Shown here: positions 15,789 through 23,620 of the stretch, one piece after another
How positions within the stretch are numbered: the stretch's first letter is position 1
How the letters are laid out: the number at the start of each line of letters is the position of its first letter
DNA from: Pedobacter sp. N36a
GTDB lineage: Bacteria > Bacteroidota > Bacteroidia > Sphingobacteriales > Sphingobacteriaceae
Assembly (NCBI RefSeq): GCF_014472395.1
Contig: NZ_JACSZW010000003.1
Coordinates: 372,001-436,000 of the forward strand
Length of the DNA: 64,000 nt
Direction of reading: 5' to 3'
Notes under the pieces: model-generated
The model's database searches: none
What the model was told of the DNA's origin: nothing
Seen by the model: only the letters and a program-made list of their open reading frames with translations
Translations under genes and position numbers: made by a program

Positions 15789-16760
15789 ATGCCGGGAATA
15801 AATCAGATAAAACTACCTATAGCCGCCGACATCGCTGCCTTCGAAGAAAAGTTCAAGGCCTCCATGCACAGTGACGCACCATTACTGGATAGAATTACCC
15901 ATTATATTGTTAAAAGAAAGGGTAAACAAATTCGTCCGATGTTCGTCTTCTTTGCGGCAAAACTTTGCGGTGGAATCATTGAATCTACACATAGAGGTGC
16001 CGCTTTAGTGGAACTTTTACATACTGCAACACTGGTTCATGATGATGTGGTAGACAATGCTTATGAGCGTAGAGGTTTTTTCTCCATCAATGCCCTTTGG
16101 AAAAATAAGATTGCCGTATTGGTAGGCGATTATTTACTGGCCAAAGGATTGCTGCTTTCTGTGAATAACGGCGAATTCCGCTTGCTGCAAATCGTTTCTG
16201 AAGCGGTAAAGCAGATGAGTGAAGGGGAGCTGCTGCAAATTGAAAAGGTACGTAAGATGGACATTTCCGAAGAATTATATTTCGATGTGATCCGTCAGAA
16301 AACCGCTTCTCTAATTGCTTCCTGCTGCGCTTGTGGTGCTGCTTCTGCAGGTGCCGATGAAGAAACCATTGAAAAAATGAGGCTGTTCGGCGAAAAGGTC
16401 GGTATCGCTTTCCAGATTAAAGACGATACTTTCGATTTTGGTACGGATGATGTTGGAAAGCCTTTAGGCATTGATATTAAAGAGAAAAAGGTGACTTTAC
16501 CTTTGATCTATGCCCTCAACCGTTCTGATAAAGCAGAGAAAAAGAAAATGATCAATCTGGTGAAAAATCACCAGGATGAGCCCGCTAAGATCCAGCAGAT
16601 CATCGATTTTGTGAATGCCAAAGAAGGCGTTCGCTATGCGCATGAAAAGATGGTACAATACCAGCAGGAAGCGTTCGATATTCTCTACACTTTCGAACCT
16701 GGTGATGCCAGAACAGGTCTGGAACAGCTGGTTCGTTATACTACAGAACGCAAGAAATAA
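15789..16760 (+). CDS. Polyprenyl synthetase family protein
   Basis: A trans-prenyltransferase that extends isoprenoid diphosphates, probably to make the menaquinone side chain. 323 residues with the first aspartate-rich motif in LVHDDVVDNAYERRG and the second in FQIKDDTFDFGTDDVG, plus the substrate-binding KRKGKQIRPMFVFFAAKL. The long-chain (octaprenyl/heptaprenyl) class is likelier than farnesyl synthase from length and spacing, but product length is not readable with certainty. Confidence 0.92.
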   Translation: MPGINQIKLPIAADIAAFEEKFKASMHSDAPLLDRITHYIVKRKGKQIRPMFVFFAAKLCGGIIESTHRGAALVELLHTATLVHDDVVDNAYERRGFFSINALWKNKIAVLVGDYLLAKGLLLSVNNGEFRLLQIVSEAVKQMSEGELLQIEKVRKMDISEELYFDVIRQKTASLIASCCACGAASAGADEETIEKMRLFGEKVGIAFQIKDDTFDFGTDDVGKPLGIDIKEKKVTLPLIYALNRSDKAEKKKMINLVKNHQDEPAKIQQIIDFVNAKEGVRYAHEKMVQYQQEAFDILYTFEPGDARTGLEQLVRYTTERKK

Positions 16761-16763
16761 TCC

Positions 16764-16785
16764 CCTGCTATAAACCTGCTATAAA
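16764..16785 (+). repeat. Perfect 11-base tandem duplication CCTGCTATAAA x2
   Basis: Two adjacent identical copies at 16764-16774 and 16775-16785, directly after the polyprenyl synthase stop. The second copy runs into the -7 box of the M28 peptidase gene. Confidence 0.9.
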
Positions 16786-16789
16786 TTTG
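16782..16789 (+). promoter_or_regulatory. -7 promoter element of the M28 peptidase gene (TAAATTTG)
   Basis: Exact TAnnTTTG at the end of the tandem repeat, giving a leader of about 65-70 bases to ATG 16861. Confidence 0.45.
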
Positions 16790-16860
16790 TTGCAAATAAA
16801 ATGACCCATAGGTAGAACTTGTAGGGCCAAAATTCTTATTTTCATTGAAATTTACCCTTT

Positions 16861-18372
16861 ATGAAAGCTTTTTTTAGTCTATTGATTTGTGCTGCTGCAG
16901 TTACTGCGGAGGCCCAAACTACCGCGCCAACTCCTGTACAGGCAACAGTCAGCACAGGAATATCTTCGCAAATGAGGGTTCCGGATAATTTTGGTCCTGT
17001 TTTCCAGCAAATAAATACGGAAGTGCAAGCCAATTCCAAGGCTTATGATAACCTGAAATACGCTACGGAAAATATTGGTCACCGCTTAACCGGGTCAGCA
17101 AATGGCGCAAAAGCAGAGGCTTATGTCTATCAATTGCTGAAATCCTATGGTTATGGTGTAAAATACCAGCCTTTTGAAGTGGAAAGTTGGAGCAGGATCA
17201 GCAATGAGACCAAAATCGGGGATTCGGAAAAGGAATTGAAAAAAGTAAACTCAGTTACTTTGGCACATTCGCCGGTAAAAGCCAGTGTTTTTGGGGAGCT
17301 GATCGACTTGGGGAATGGCCTGGAGGCTGATTATACCAAGGACGGCGGGAAGGTAAAAGGTAAAATAGCCCTGGTTTATCTGGGTGTACTTCCGGGCTCT
17401 CCTGAAAAAACACCTTACCTGCACCGATCAGAAAAAGCAGCGATTGCCATTCAGCATGGCGCCACAGGAATTATCCTGATTAATGGGGTAAAAGGAGGGG
17501 TATTGCTGACTGGAACGGCTTCGGTTACCGGAAAACTGATTCCAATCCCTGCGCTTTGCATCGGTTTGGAAGATGGGATGGCTTTAAAAGAAACCTTAAA
17601 GAATAAGCAGCAATATGCCAGCTTAAATATGAACAACTTCTCTGGTCTGATCAAAGCGAGGAATGTCATTGCCACATTAAAAGGGAGCACATTGCCTGCC
17701 GAAAAGATTGTTGTGGGTGGTCATTTGGACAGCTGGGATCTGGCAACGGGAGCCATCGACAATGGGATTGGTTCTTTCGCCATCATTGATATGGCACGAA
17801 CGCTCAAAAAATTAAACTTAAAGACGGCGCGTACACTTGAATTTGTGTTGTTCATGGGAGAAGAACAAGGCTTGTTAGGTTCAAAAGCTTACATTGCTGC
17901 GGAGCAAAAACAAAATACACTGGATAAGGTAAGGTTCATGCTGAACTATGATATGGCCAATAATCCTAAAGGATTTTCGACCAGCAGAAAAGAAATGAAA
18001 GATTTGTTTACTGCCTGGGGCAGCGACATCAATCAGCTGGATACTGGGTTTAAAAATATATTTTATGCAGGTGCAGGCTTGCACAGTGATCACCAGCCTT
18101 TCTTATTGGAAGGAATCCCAACAGGTGGGGGCGCTGGAGAAGTACTGCCGAATAATTCGGGCCCTTTTTACCATTCTGATGGGGATGTATTCTCCCTGGT
18201 AGATGATCAGGAATTGAGAAATACGGTGAGATTTAGTGCCATGCTGGCTTATGCCCTGGCCAATACGCCAAACATTCCCGTGAGCAGACAATCAGATGAG
18301 GTCTTGAAAAAGTTTCTTCAAGACCATGATCTGGAAATGCCTTTGAAAATTGCCGGTGAATGGAAGTGGTAA
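16861..18372 (+). CDS. M28 family metallopeptidase, exported
   Basis: A secreted zinc aminopeptidase/carboxypeptidase-like enzyme of 503 residues. A signal peptide (MKAFFSLLICAAAVTAEA, then QTT) leads, a PA (protease-associated) insert lies at about 135-255, and the M28 catalytic domain follows with VGGHLDSWDLATGAIDNGIG (His and Asp zinc ligands), FMGEEQGLLGSKAY (catalytic Glu pair), MLNYDMANNP and the terminal FYHSDGD histidine. The order is typical of plasma glutamate carboxypeptidase-like M28 enzymes. Probably scavenges peptides in the periplasm or outside the cell. Confidence 0.93.
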   Translation: MKAFFSLLICAAAVTAEAQTTAPTPVQATVSTGISSQMRVPDNFGPVFQQINTEVQANSKAYDNLKYATENIGHRLTGSANGAKAEAYVYQLLKSYGYGVKYQPFEVESWSRISNETKIGDSEKELKKVNSVTLAHSPVKASVFGELIDLGNGLEADYTKDGGKVKGKIALVYLGVLPGSPEKTPYLHRSEKAAIAIQHGATGIILINGVKGGVLLTGTASVTGKLIPIPALCIGLEDGMALKETLKNKQQYASLNMNNFSGLIKARNVIATLKGSTLPAEKIVVGGHLDSWDLATGAIDNGIGSFAIIDMARTLKKLNLKTARTLEFVLFMGEEQGLLGSKAYIAAEQKQNTLDKVRFMLNYDMANNPKGFSTSRKEMKDLFTAWGSDINQLDTGFKNIFYAGAGLHSDHQPFLLEGIPTGGGAGEVLPNNSGPFYHSDGDVFSLVDDQELRNTVRFSAMLAYALANTPNIPVSRQSDEVLKKFLQDHDLEMPLKIAGEWKW

Positions 18373-18385
18373 TCTAATCGAATGG

Positions 18386-18463
18386 ATTGGTCAGTCCAAT
18401 AGATCAGCATTCCTTTCAAAAGAATGCTGATCTGAAAAATAGGTAGGCTGATTTTATATCAGC
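18386..18463. terminator. Cluster of three hairpins between the M28 peptidase gene and creD
   Basis: Three inverted repeats in a row: ATTGG/CCAAT (18386-18400), a perfect 12-base stem AGATCAGCATTC with its complement (18401-18433), and GCTGAT/ATCAGC (18447-18463). The genes converge here. U-tracts are weak, so the termination function is likely but not certain. Confidence 0.55.
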
Positions 18464-18498
18464 AATAGATCCATCGACAAAGGACTACAAATACCTTT

Positions 18499-19872
18499 TT
18501 AAGGTTGAGCAATCTGCTCTTCCGCTTTAGTCCAGTTGATCTTAACTGAGAAATACATCAGACAAGCTACAGTAATGAACAAGCCGATACTACCGAAAAG
18601 TAGTGCCAGATCCTGCAGTTGGATAATCACATAGATAAAACCGTAAAATATACTGAGGATGATGGCAAAAATAGTTGCTGCCTTTTTATTTCTGAGGAAG
18701 GCCCCGATAAATGTACTCACCAGGATCACGGTGGCCAGGGAGGCGATGAAATAAGCGGCTCCAAAACCAACCTGTTCCGTGAAGGACAGCAGCAGGGTGT
18801 AATAGATGATCATAGCGGCGCCGATTAATACATATTGCAATAGGTTTACTTTCACTTTATTGAGTGATTCGATAAAGAAAAGGGAGATGAAACTCAATAG
18901 GATGATCAAAATGGCATATTTTGCAGAGCGCATCGTTTTCTGATACTGATCTACCGGTAATAAAAACTTAACTCCAAAAGTCGCTTTTATTTTGTTTTGT
19001 GCTGTCAGCACCGCTTGTCCGCCAAGCCATTGCTGGGGGAAGGGCCTGTTGAAATTCGACATTTTCCAGGTGCTGCTGAACTGTTTCTCTGTGATGTTTC
19101 TGTTTTCTGGCAGAAAAGCGCCTGTAAAACTTGGATTGTTCCAGTCGCCATTTACTTTGATGGTGCTATTTTTACCCAGGTGAAGGAAATTCAATGCTTC
19201 ACTACCCCGCAGGTCTAGTTCATAATTAAACAGGATATCGGAACGTTTTGTAGCCGAAAGGTCGATTTGTACACCCAGGTTGTTAACCAATAGGTTTTCT
19301 GGCGCAAAGTCTGGTTCTGCAGTATAGGCCTGGCCTGATACTTTAATAAGGGGGCTGCTTTTTAAACCTTTAAAGTCGCTGATTCCAGCTACTATTTTCG
19401 CTTTATCCCATAAAATTAGCTCAGGGTTGATCCCCGATTTCTTTAATTCCAGTTCACTGAATTTACCATTTAGTCGGACCTTGGCATGGTACACGACGGC
19501 ATCAAATATACCCCGGTGTAGGATTTCAGGTTTTACGTCACTTTGTATGTCCAGGCTTTCAGGCAGCAGGTAAATGGTATTGAAACTTTCTTTCATGATC
19601 GATTTCCCGTTTACATCTAAAGCTTTAACCCATGTTTTATAGGGAAGCTGCAGGATAGGGCTTTCGATCAGCTGTGATCCCGACCATTTCTCAGAGATTT
19701 CCTCGATGGCCTCGTCTTGTCTGCCCTGGCGTTCCTGAATCAGGTATTGCAGCCAGGAAGAAGGAATGAGTAACAGCAGCGTCAATACGGCGATTAAAAA
19801 GAGTTTAGCACCCACTGATTCCTGTAGGAGGGCGAAAGTTGATTTTTCTTTAGGGAATTGAATGTTTTCCAT
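18499..19872 (-). CDS. creD: Cell envelope integrity protein CreD
   Basis: An inner membrane protein of the CreD family, 457 residues. One N-terminal helix at about 25-42 (FLIAVLTLLLLIPSSWL) is followed by the conserved YLIQERQGRQDEAIEEI and a large periplasmic domain. About six helices form the C-terminal half (ILIILLSFISLFFIESLNKV onward). In Proteobacteria CreD is controlled by CreBC and linked to envelope stress; there is no creBC here. Instead a winged-helix regulator and a membrane protein lie upstream on the same strand. A palindromic operator identical to that of the upstream operon stands 20 bases before the start. Confidence 0.93.
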   Translation of the reverse strand: MENIQFPKEKSTFALLQESVGAKLFLIAVLTLLLLIPSSWLQYLIQERQGRQDEAIEEISEKWSGSQLIESPILQLPYKTWVKALDVNGKSIMKESFNTIYLLPESLDIQSDVKPEILHRGIFDAVVYHAKVRLNGKFSELELKKSGINPELILWDKAKIVAGISDFKGLKSSPLIKVSGQAYTAEPDFAPENLLVNNLGVQIDLSATKRSDILFNYELDLRGSEALNFLHLGKNSTIKVNGDWNNPSFTGAFLPENRNITEKQFSSTWKMSNFNRPFPQQWLGGQAVLTAQNKIKATFGVKFLLPVDQYQKTMRSAKYAILIILLSFISLFFIESLNKVKVNLLQYVLIGAAMIIYYTLLLSFTEQVGFGAAYFIASLATVILVSTFIGAFLRNKKAATIFAIILSIFYGFIYVIIQLQDLALLFGSIGLFITVACLMYFSVKINWTKAEEQIAQP

Positions 19873-19892
19873 GATTTTTTGTTTTTTAAAAG

Positions 19893-19911
19893 TACTTTGT
19901 GTTTCAAAGTA
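19893..19911 (-). promoter_or_regulatory. Palindromic operator TACTTTG-N5-CAAAGTA upstream of creD
   Basis: A perfect 7-base inverted repeat with spacer TGTTT, ending 20 bases before the creD ATG and lying in the 54-base gap after the regulator gene. The same site precedes the membrane-protein/regulator operon. It gives creD its own controlled promoter. Confidence 0.75.
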
Positions 19912-19926
19912 GATGGGTAAAAAAAA

Positions 19927-20229
19927 TTAAGATTTCTGTTGTTTGATTAAATTTTCCAGGGATTGCAGGTGTTTCAGGAAGGCGATCCTTCCTTTTTCTG
20001 AAGCGGCATAACTGGTATTGGGTTTTCTGCCCAAGAAGGATTTATAGACATGGATATACGCTTCTTTCTCGAGGGCTTTCAGATGGGAAGCCAGGTTGCC
20101 ATCGGTTACTTCCAGCAATTCTTTCAAGGAATTGAAGTCGTAATTTTCATTGGCTACCAGAATGCTCATGATCTGCAGGCGAACCCGGTTTTCAAAGGCT
20201 TTATCAAAATTTGCTAGTGTGCTTTTCAC
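19927..20229 (-). CDS. Winged-helix transcriptional regulator (HTH_34-like)
   Basis: A 100-residue DNA-binding protein. The winged-helix core includes NRVRLQIMSILVANENYDFN and the recognition region LEVTDGNLASHLKALEKEAY, followed by the wing SFLGRKPNTSYAASEKGR. It has no visible ligand domain. Its start overlaps the stop of the membrane-protein gene by 4 bases (ATGA), so both are one operon. The likely targets are the two identical palindromes at 19893-19911 and 20852-20870, implying autoregulation and control of creD. Confidence 0.9.
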   Translation of the reverse strand: MKSTLANFDKAFENRVRLQIMSILVANENYDFNSLKELLEVTDGNLASHLKALEKEAYIHVYKSFLGRKPNTSYAASEKGRIAFLKHLQSLENLIKQQKS

Positions 20230-20846
20230 TTGTCGTATTTAAAATGCATGATCATACCGTATATGATATGGAGTACTCCGAAACCAATGGTCCAGAAGAT
20301 CAGCCCATATCCAGGCAGTAAAGCGGCAAATATACCAAGAATCAGCTCCAATAAGCCAAGCCATTTTACATCTTCGAACGTATAATTGCTGGCAGCAACG
20401 AGCGCCAGACCGTAAAATATCAGACAAGTAGGGGCGATGACGCCATAGTATCCTCTAAAAAATAAGATTAAAATCAGTGCACCTCCGGTAAGTAAAGGGA
20501 CCAACATACTGAACAGCAGTTTTTTGCTGATGGGGTTCCATACTTTCTGCTGGTGCTTCCCTGCTTTTCTCAGCGTGAGGAAAATTCCGGTACCTATGGA
20601 AAGCAGCAATACAGCCACAGCAATAAAAAATAAATTCCATAACAGGTCGGGCTCATTCACAAAATGCTTCCGGTAATCCATGTCCATGGTTTGCCCGTAC
20701 ACCAGTGAATAGGAGATACCTGCACCAATCAAGGCATAAACTCCAGCTAAAATTCCTGACAATCCGCTTAGGGAGATGAATTTTGCAGAACGTTCCATCA
20801 GGTTTCTGATAGAATGGAGTTCAGAATAGATTTCTTGCTTTTCCAT
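20226..20846 (-). CDS. Hypothetical multi-spanning membrane protein
   Basis: A 206-residue integral membrane protein with about five hydrophobic segments, including SGLSGILAGVYALIGAGISY near residues 25-47, LFFIAVAVLLLSIGTGIFL near 72-92, LLTGGALILILFF and LGLLELILGIFAALLPGYGL. I do not recognise a named family. It heads an operon with the winged-helix regulator (4-base overlap) and is probably functionally linked to CreD, since the same operator precedes both. It may be the sensing or effector partner in an envelope response; this is inference. Confidence 0.8.
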   Translation of the reverse strand: MEKQEIYSELHSIRNLMERSAKFISLSGLSGILAGVYALIGAGISYSLVYGQTMDMDYRKHFVNEPDLLWNLFFIAVAVLLLSIGTGIFLTLRKAGKHQQKVWNPISKKLLFSMLVPLLTGGALILILFFRGYYGVIAPTCLIFYGLALVAASNYTFEDVKWLGLLELILGIFAALLPGYGLIFWTIGFGVLHIIYGMIMHFKYDK

Positions 20847-20851
20847 AAAAG

Positions 20852-20870
20852 TACTTTGTGTTACAAAGTA
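20852..20870 (-). promoter_or_regulatory. Palindromic operator TACTTTG-N5-CAAAGTA upstream of the membrane-protein/regulator operon
   Basis: A perfect 7-base inverted repeat with spacer TGTTA, 5 bases before the ATG at 20846. It is identical to the creD-proximal copy except for one spacer base; the shared block is longer than the palindrome (AAAAGTACTTTGTGTT). Confidence 0.75.
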
Positions 20871-20901
20871 AAGTATTAATTATGGAAACTACAATAGGAC
20901 C

Positions 20902-21543
20902 CTAAGAATTTTTTACGAGGATGCTTTCCAGCACATTAGCCACATCATCACATTTATCAGCTGCCATCTCTAGAATTTGCAGGATTTCTTTCTGTTTAAT
21001 CAGCTCGATTGGACTGATGCCGGATTGGAATAAAAAAGCGATGGCTTGGTTACATACGGCATCTGCCTGGCCTTCGCCTTTATAGATTCGCAGACAAACA
21101 TCACTGATCAGTCCGGTATTTTTGAAGGTACGGAGCTCTTTGAGGGCAATCTCCAGGTCGCGGCACATGTCAATCAGCAGCTGCGCCATGCGGATCATCG
21201 GCTTATTGAGTTCGGTTACCTGATAGAGGTCTACATTAATGGCTGCAGTATGCATGTAATCTGCAATGGCATACAAAGAGCTGATCAAAGCATGAATGTC
21301 TTCCCTGCTGAAGGGAGTAATCATACTTTTGCTGAGGCTCAGGAATACTTTGGTACGGATCTGTTCGCCGGTATGTTCCATGCGCTCAATTTCCTTGAGG
21401 TGTACCTTGCGTTCTTCCAGATCTGTGGTGCTGAAAGTAAGTAGTAAGGTTTCCGACAGCCGGACGAGGTTCCCGCCGCATTGTTCAAACAGCGGCTGGA
21501 ATTTTTTATCCTTAGGACTAAAGACTTTGAAAAAGTTGTTCAT
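20902..21543 (-). CDS. DUF47 family protein (PhoU-like phosphate transport regulator)
   Basis: An all-alpha cytoplasmic protein of the DUF47/PhoU-like family, 213 residues from ATG 21543 (MNNFFKVFSPKDKKFQPLFE). The family normally sits next to a PiT-type phosphate permease and modulates it. Visible features are the helical repeats with LKEIERMEHTGEQIR and the conserved DVANVLESILVKNS end. No PiT gene adjoins it here. An alternative start at 21573 is less likely because it adds an unrelated hydrophobic leader. Confidence 0.88.
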   Translation of the reverse strand: MNNFFKVFSPKDKKFQPLFEQCGGNLVRLSETLLLTFSTTDLEERKVHLKEIERMEHTGEQIRTKVFLSLSKSMITPFSREDIHALISSLYAIADYMHTAAINVDLYQVTELNKPMIRMAQLLIDMCRDLEIALKELRTFKNTGLISDVCLRIYKGEGQADAVCNQAIAFLFQSGISPIELIKQKEILQILEMAADKCDDVANVLESILVKNS

Positions 21544-21608
21544 ATTATAGATGATATAATTCAAAAATATCAATCGTAATATTAACAGGGGATGAAGTTT
21601 CTGCTATA

Positions 21609-22373
21609 TTAAACGATGGTCACTTCGATGCCCAGACTTTCTAATTGCTGTAATATCTGTGGGGAAATGCCGCTATCGGTAATGATGTGATCTACTTCTT
21701 CTATGCCGCAGATTTTTCCGAATCCTCTTTTTCCGAATTTTGTGGAATCAGCCAGCACGATCACTTTTTGCGAGGCATCAATCATCTGCTTGTTCAGCTG
21801 CGCTTCCGAAGCATTGGTCGTAGTCAGGCCGAAATCTAAATCAATCCCATCTACACCCAGAAATAGTTTGCTGCAAAAGATGTTGCTCAGGATATGGTCT
21901 GAATATGGACCGGTCACAGAGGCTGAGCTTTTTCTCAAAAGTCCTCCCAATTGGATCACGTCGATATGGTCGTGACGGATCAGCTCTAAAGCAACATTTA
22001 ATGCGGAAGTGATCACGGTAAGATTGCCTTTAGGTTTGATCGCTCTGGCCAATGCGAGTACGGTAGTGCCGGAAGCAATGATAATAGAGTCATTGTCTTT
22101 GAGCAATATTGCTGCCGCTGCGGCTATGCTTAGTTTTTCAGCAGATTGTAACTGCTCTTTTTCATTTACCGGACGGTCTACCGTGTAAGGGTTATTTAAG
22201 GTGGCACCACCATGCGTTCTGAAAAGTAACTTTTTGTCTTCGAGTAGTTTCAGGTCCTTACGAATGGTCACAGAAGAAACATCCAGCTCCTTACATAAAA
22301 TCTGAACATCTACAGATCCCTCTGCTTGAATCCTATGGAGAATGAATTGGTGTCTTTCTGCTATGTTGATCAT
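21609..22373 (-). CDS. DeoR/GlpR family transcriptional regulator
   Basis: A 254-residue repressor. The N-terminal helix-turn-helix (HQFILHRIQAEGSVDVQILC, then SSVTIRKDLKLLE) is followed by the sugar-phosphate-sensing DeoR C-terminal domain with IIIASGTTVLALARAI, KLFLGVDGIDLDFGLTT and VIVLADSTKFGKRGFG. Such proteins respond to phosphorylated sugars or glycerol-3-phosphate. It is divergent from a glycerophosphodiester phosphodiesterase gene, which makes a GlpR-like role plausible but unproven. Confidence 0.92.
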   Translation of the reverse strand: MINIAERHQFILHRIQAEGSVDVQILCKELDVSSVTIRKDLKLLEDKKLLFRTHGGATLNNPYTVDRPVNEKEQLQSAEKLSIAAAAAILLKDNDSIIIASGTTVLALARAIKPKGNLTVITSALNVALELIRHDHIDVIQLGGLLRKSSASVTGPYSDHILSNIFCSKLFLGVDGIDLDFGLTTTNASEAQLNKQMIDASQKVIVLADSTKFGKRGFGKICGIEEVDHIITDSGISPQILQQLESLGIEVTIV

Positions 22374-22677
22374 TTTTTGGCCTTTTTGTACGGATTTTGA
22401 GGATTGAAATTAAAGATGCAACAAAATTAAAGGAAATAATAAATTATTCGGCTATGTTTTTGGCTGGTCCTGTTTTGAGCTTTCATTTTGTTGTCCAGTG
22501 CTGGTATTGCCTTCTATTTTTACCGTTAAACCAGACTTTCTGATGGGATTTATAGTGTTTTAAGTTAATAGATCCATAATATTTGGTTAATAGTAATAAG
22601 AAGATATTTGAAATGAGAGGTATCCTGGAAATGAACTTGCATAGCATAGCGATATTGATCACCGTAAATTGAAAACC
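22374..22677. other. Gene-free gap between the DeoR regulator and the phosphodiesterase gene
   Basis: About 304 AT-rich bases with no supported gene, no exact TAnnTTTG box and no convincing operator palindrome. It must carry the divergent promoters of both genes. Confidence 0.6.
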
Positions 22678-23586
22678 ATGAAAATTACTCCCTTATTGGT
22701 ATGTGCCGCTATGATCGGATGGGCTCCGCTAAAGCTGATGGCACAGCTGAAAGCAAGCTCAGCAGCAAAATTCCCTGCTTTTAGTATGGAAGGCCATCGC
22801 GGTGCCCGCGGATTGATGCCAGAAAACACCATTATTGCGATGAAAAAGGCAATAGACTTGGGCATCACCACCTTGGAAATGGATACACACCTCACTAAAG
22901 ATGGAGCAGTAGTGGTGACGCATGATGATTATTTAAGTCCGGCTTTTATGCTGGATCCAAATGGTAAAGACCTGCTACCAGAGGATGCTAAAAAATATCC
23001 GGTGTATCAAATGACCTATGCGGAATTGAAAGGCTTTGACCTGGGCTCAAAATATTACCCTGCATTTCCTCAGCAGGAAAAAATCAAAACATATATCCCC
23101 CGCCTGGAAGAATTGATAGACTCCGTACAGCTGTACTTAAAAGATAAGTGCAAAAAGCAGATGTTCTATAATATAGAAACTAAATGCGCGCCAGAAGGGG
23201 ATGGGGTATTGAATCCAGACCCTGAAACCTTTGTAAAACTGCTGATGGCCGTGATAGAGCAGAAAGGAATTACTCCATTTGTGGTGATCCAGTCTTTTGA
23301 CAAGCGAACATTACAGGTGTTAAATAAAAAGTATCCGGAAGTCAGGACTTCTTATCTGGTTGCGAATACAAAAAGCTTTGAAGAAAATATAGCTGATCTG
23401 GGCTTTTCTCCTTTTATCCTGAGTCCGGTACACCAAATGGTAAATGCCGAATTGGTTAAAAAATGCCATGATCAAGGGATTAAAGTGATTCCATGGACGG
23501 TAAATTCGGCGGCAGATATTCAAAGGCTGAAAGATTTAAAGGTAGATGGCATCATCTCTGATTATCCGAACTTACTGATACCTTAG
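22678..23586 (+). CDS. Glycerophosphodiester phosphodiesterase, exported
   Basis: Hydrolyses glycerophosphodiesters to glycerol-3-phosphate and an alcohol in the periplasm. 302 residues from ATG 22678 (the TTG three codons upstream is rejected), with a signal peptide ending LMAQ. The GDPD catalytic motifs are EGHRGARGLMPENTIIAM (catalytic His, Arg, Glu, Asn), TLEMDTHLTKDGAVVVTHDD, YNIETKC and VIPWTVNSAADIQRLKDLKV. Closest in type to GlpQ/UgpQ. Probably regulated by the neighbouring DeoR protein. Confidence 0.94.
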   Translation: MKITPLLVCAAMIGWAPLKLMAQLKASSAAKFPAFSMEGHRGARGLMPENTIIAMKKAIDLGITTLEMDTHLTKDGAVVVTHDDYLSPAFMLDPNGKDLLPEDAKKYPVYQMTYAELKGFDLGSKYYPAFPQQEKIKTYIPRLEELIDSVQLYLKDKCKKQMFYNIETKCAPEGDGVLNPDPETFVKLLMAVIEQKGITPFVVIQSFDKRTLQVLNKKYPEVRTSYLVANTKSFEENIADLGFSPFILSPVHQMVNAELVKKCHDQGIKVIPWTVNSAADIQRLKDLKVDGIISDYPNLLIP

Positions 23587-23620
23587 TTTGCAGCGTTCTG
23601 CGCAGGTGCCATTAAATTGG

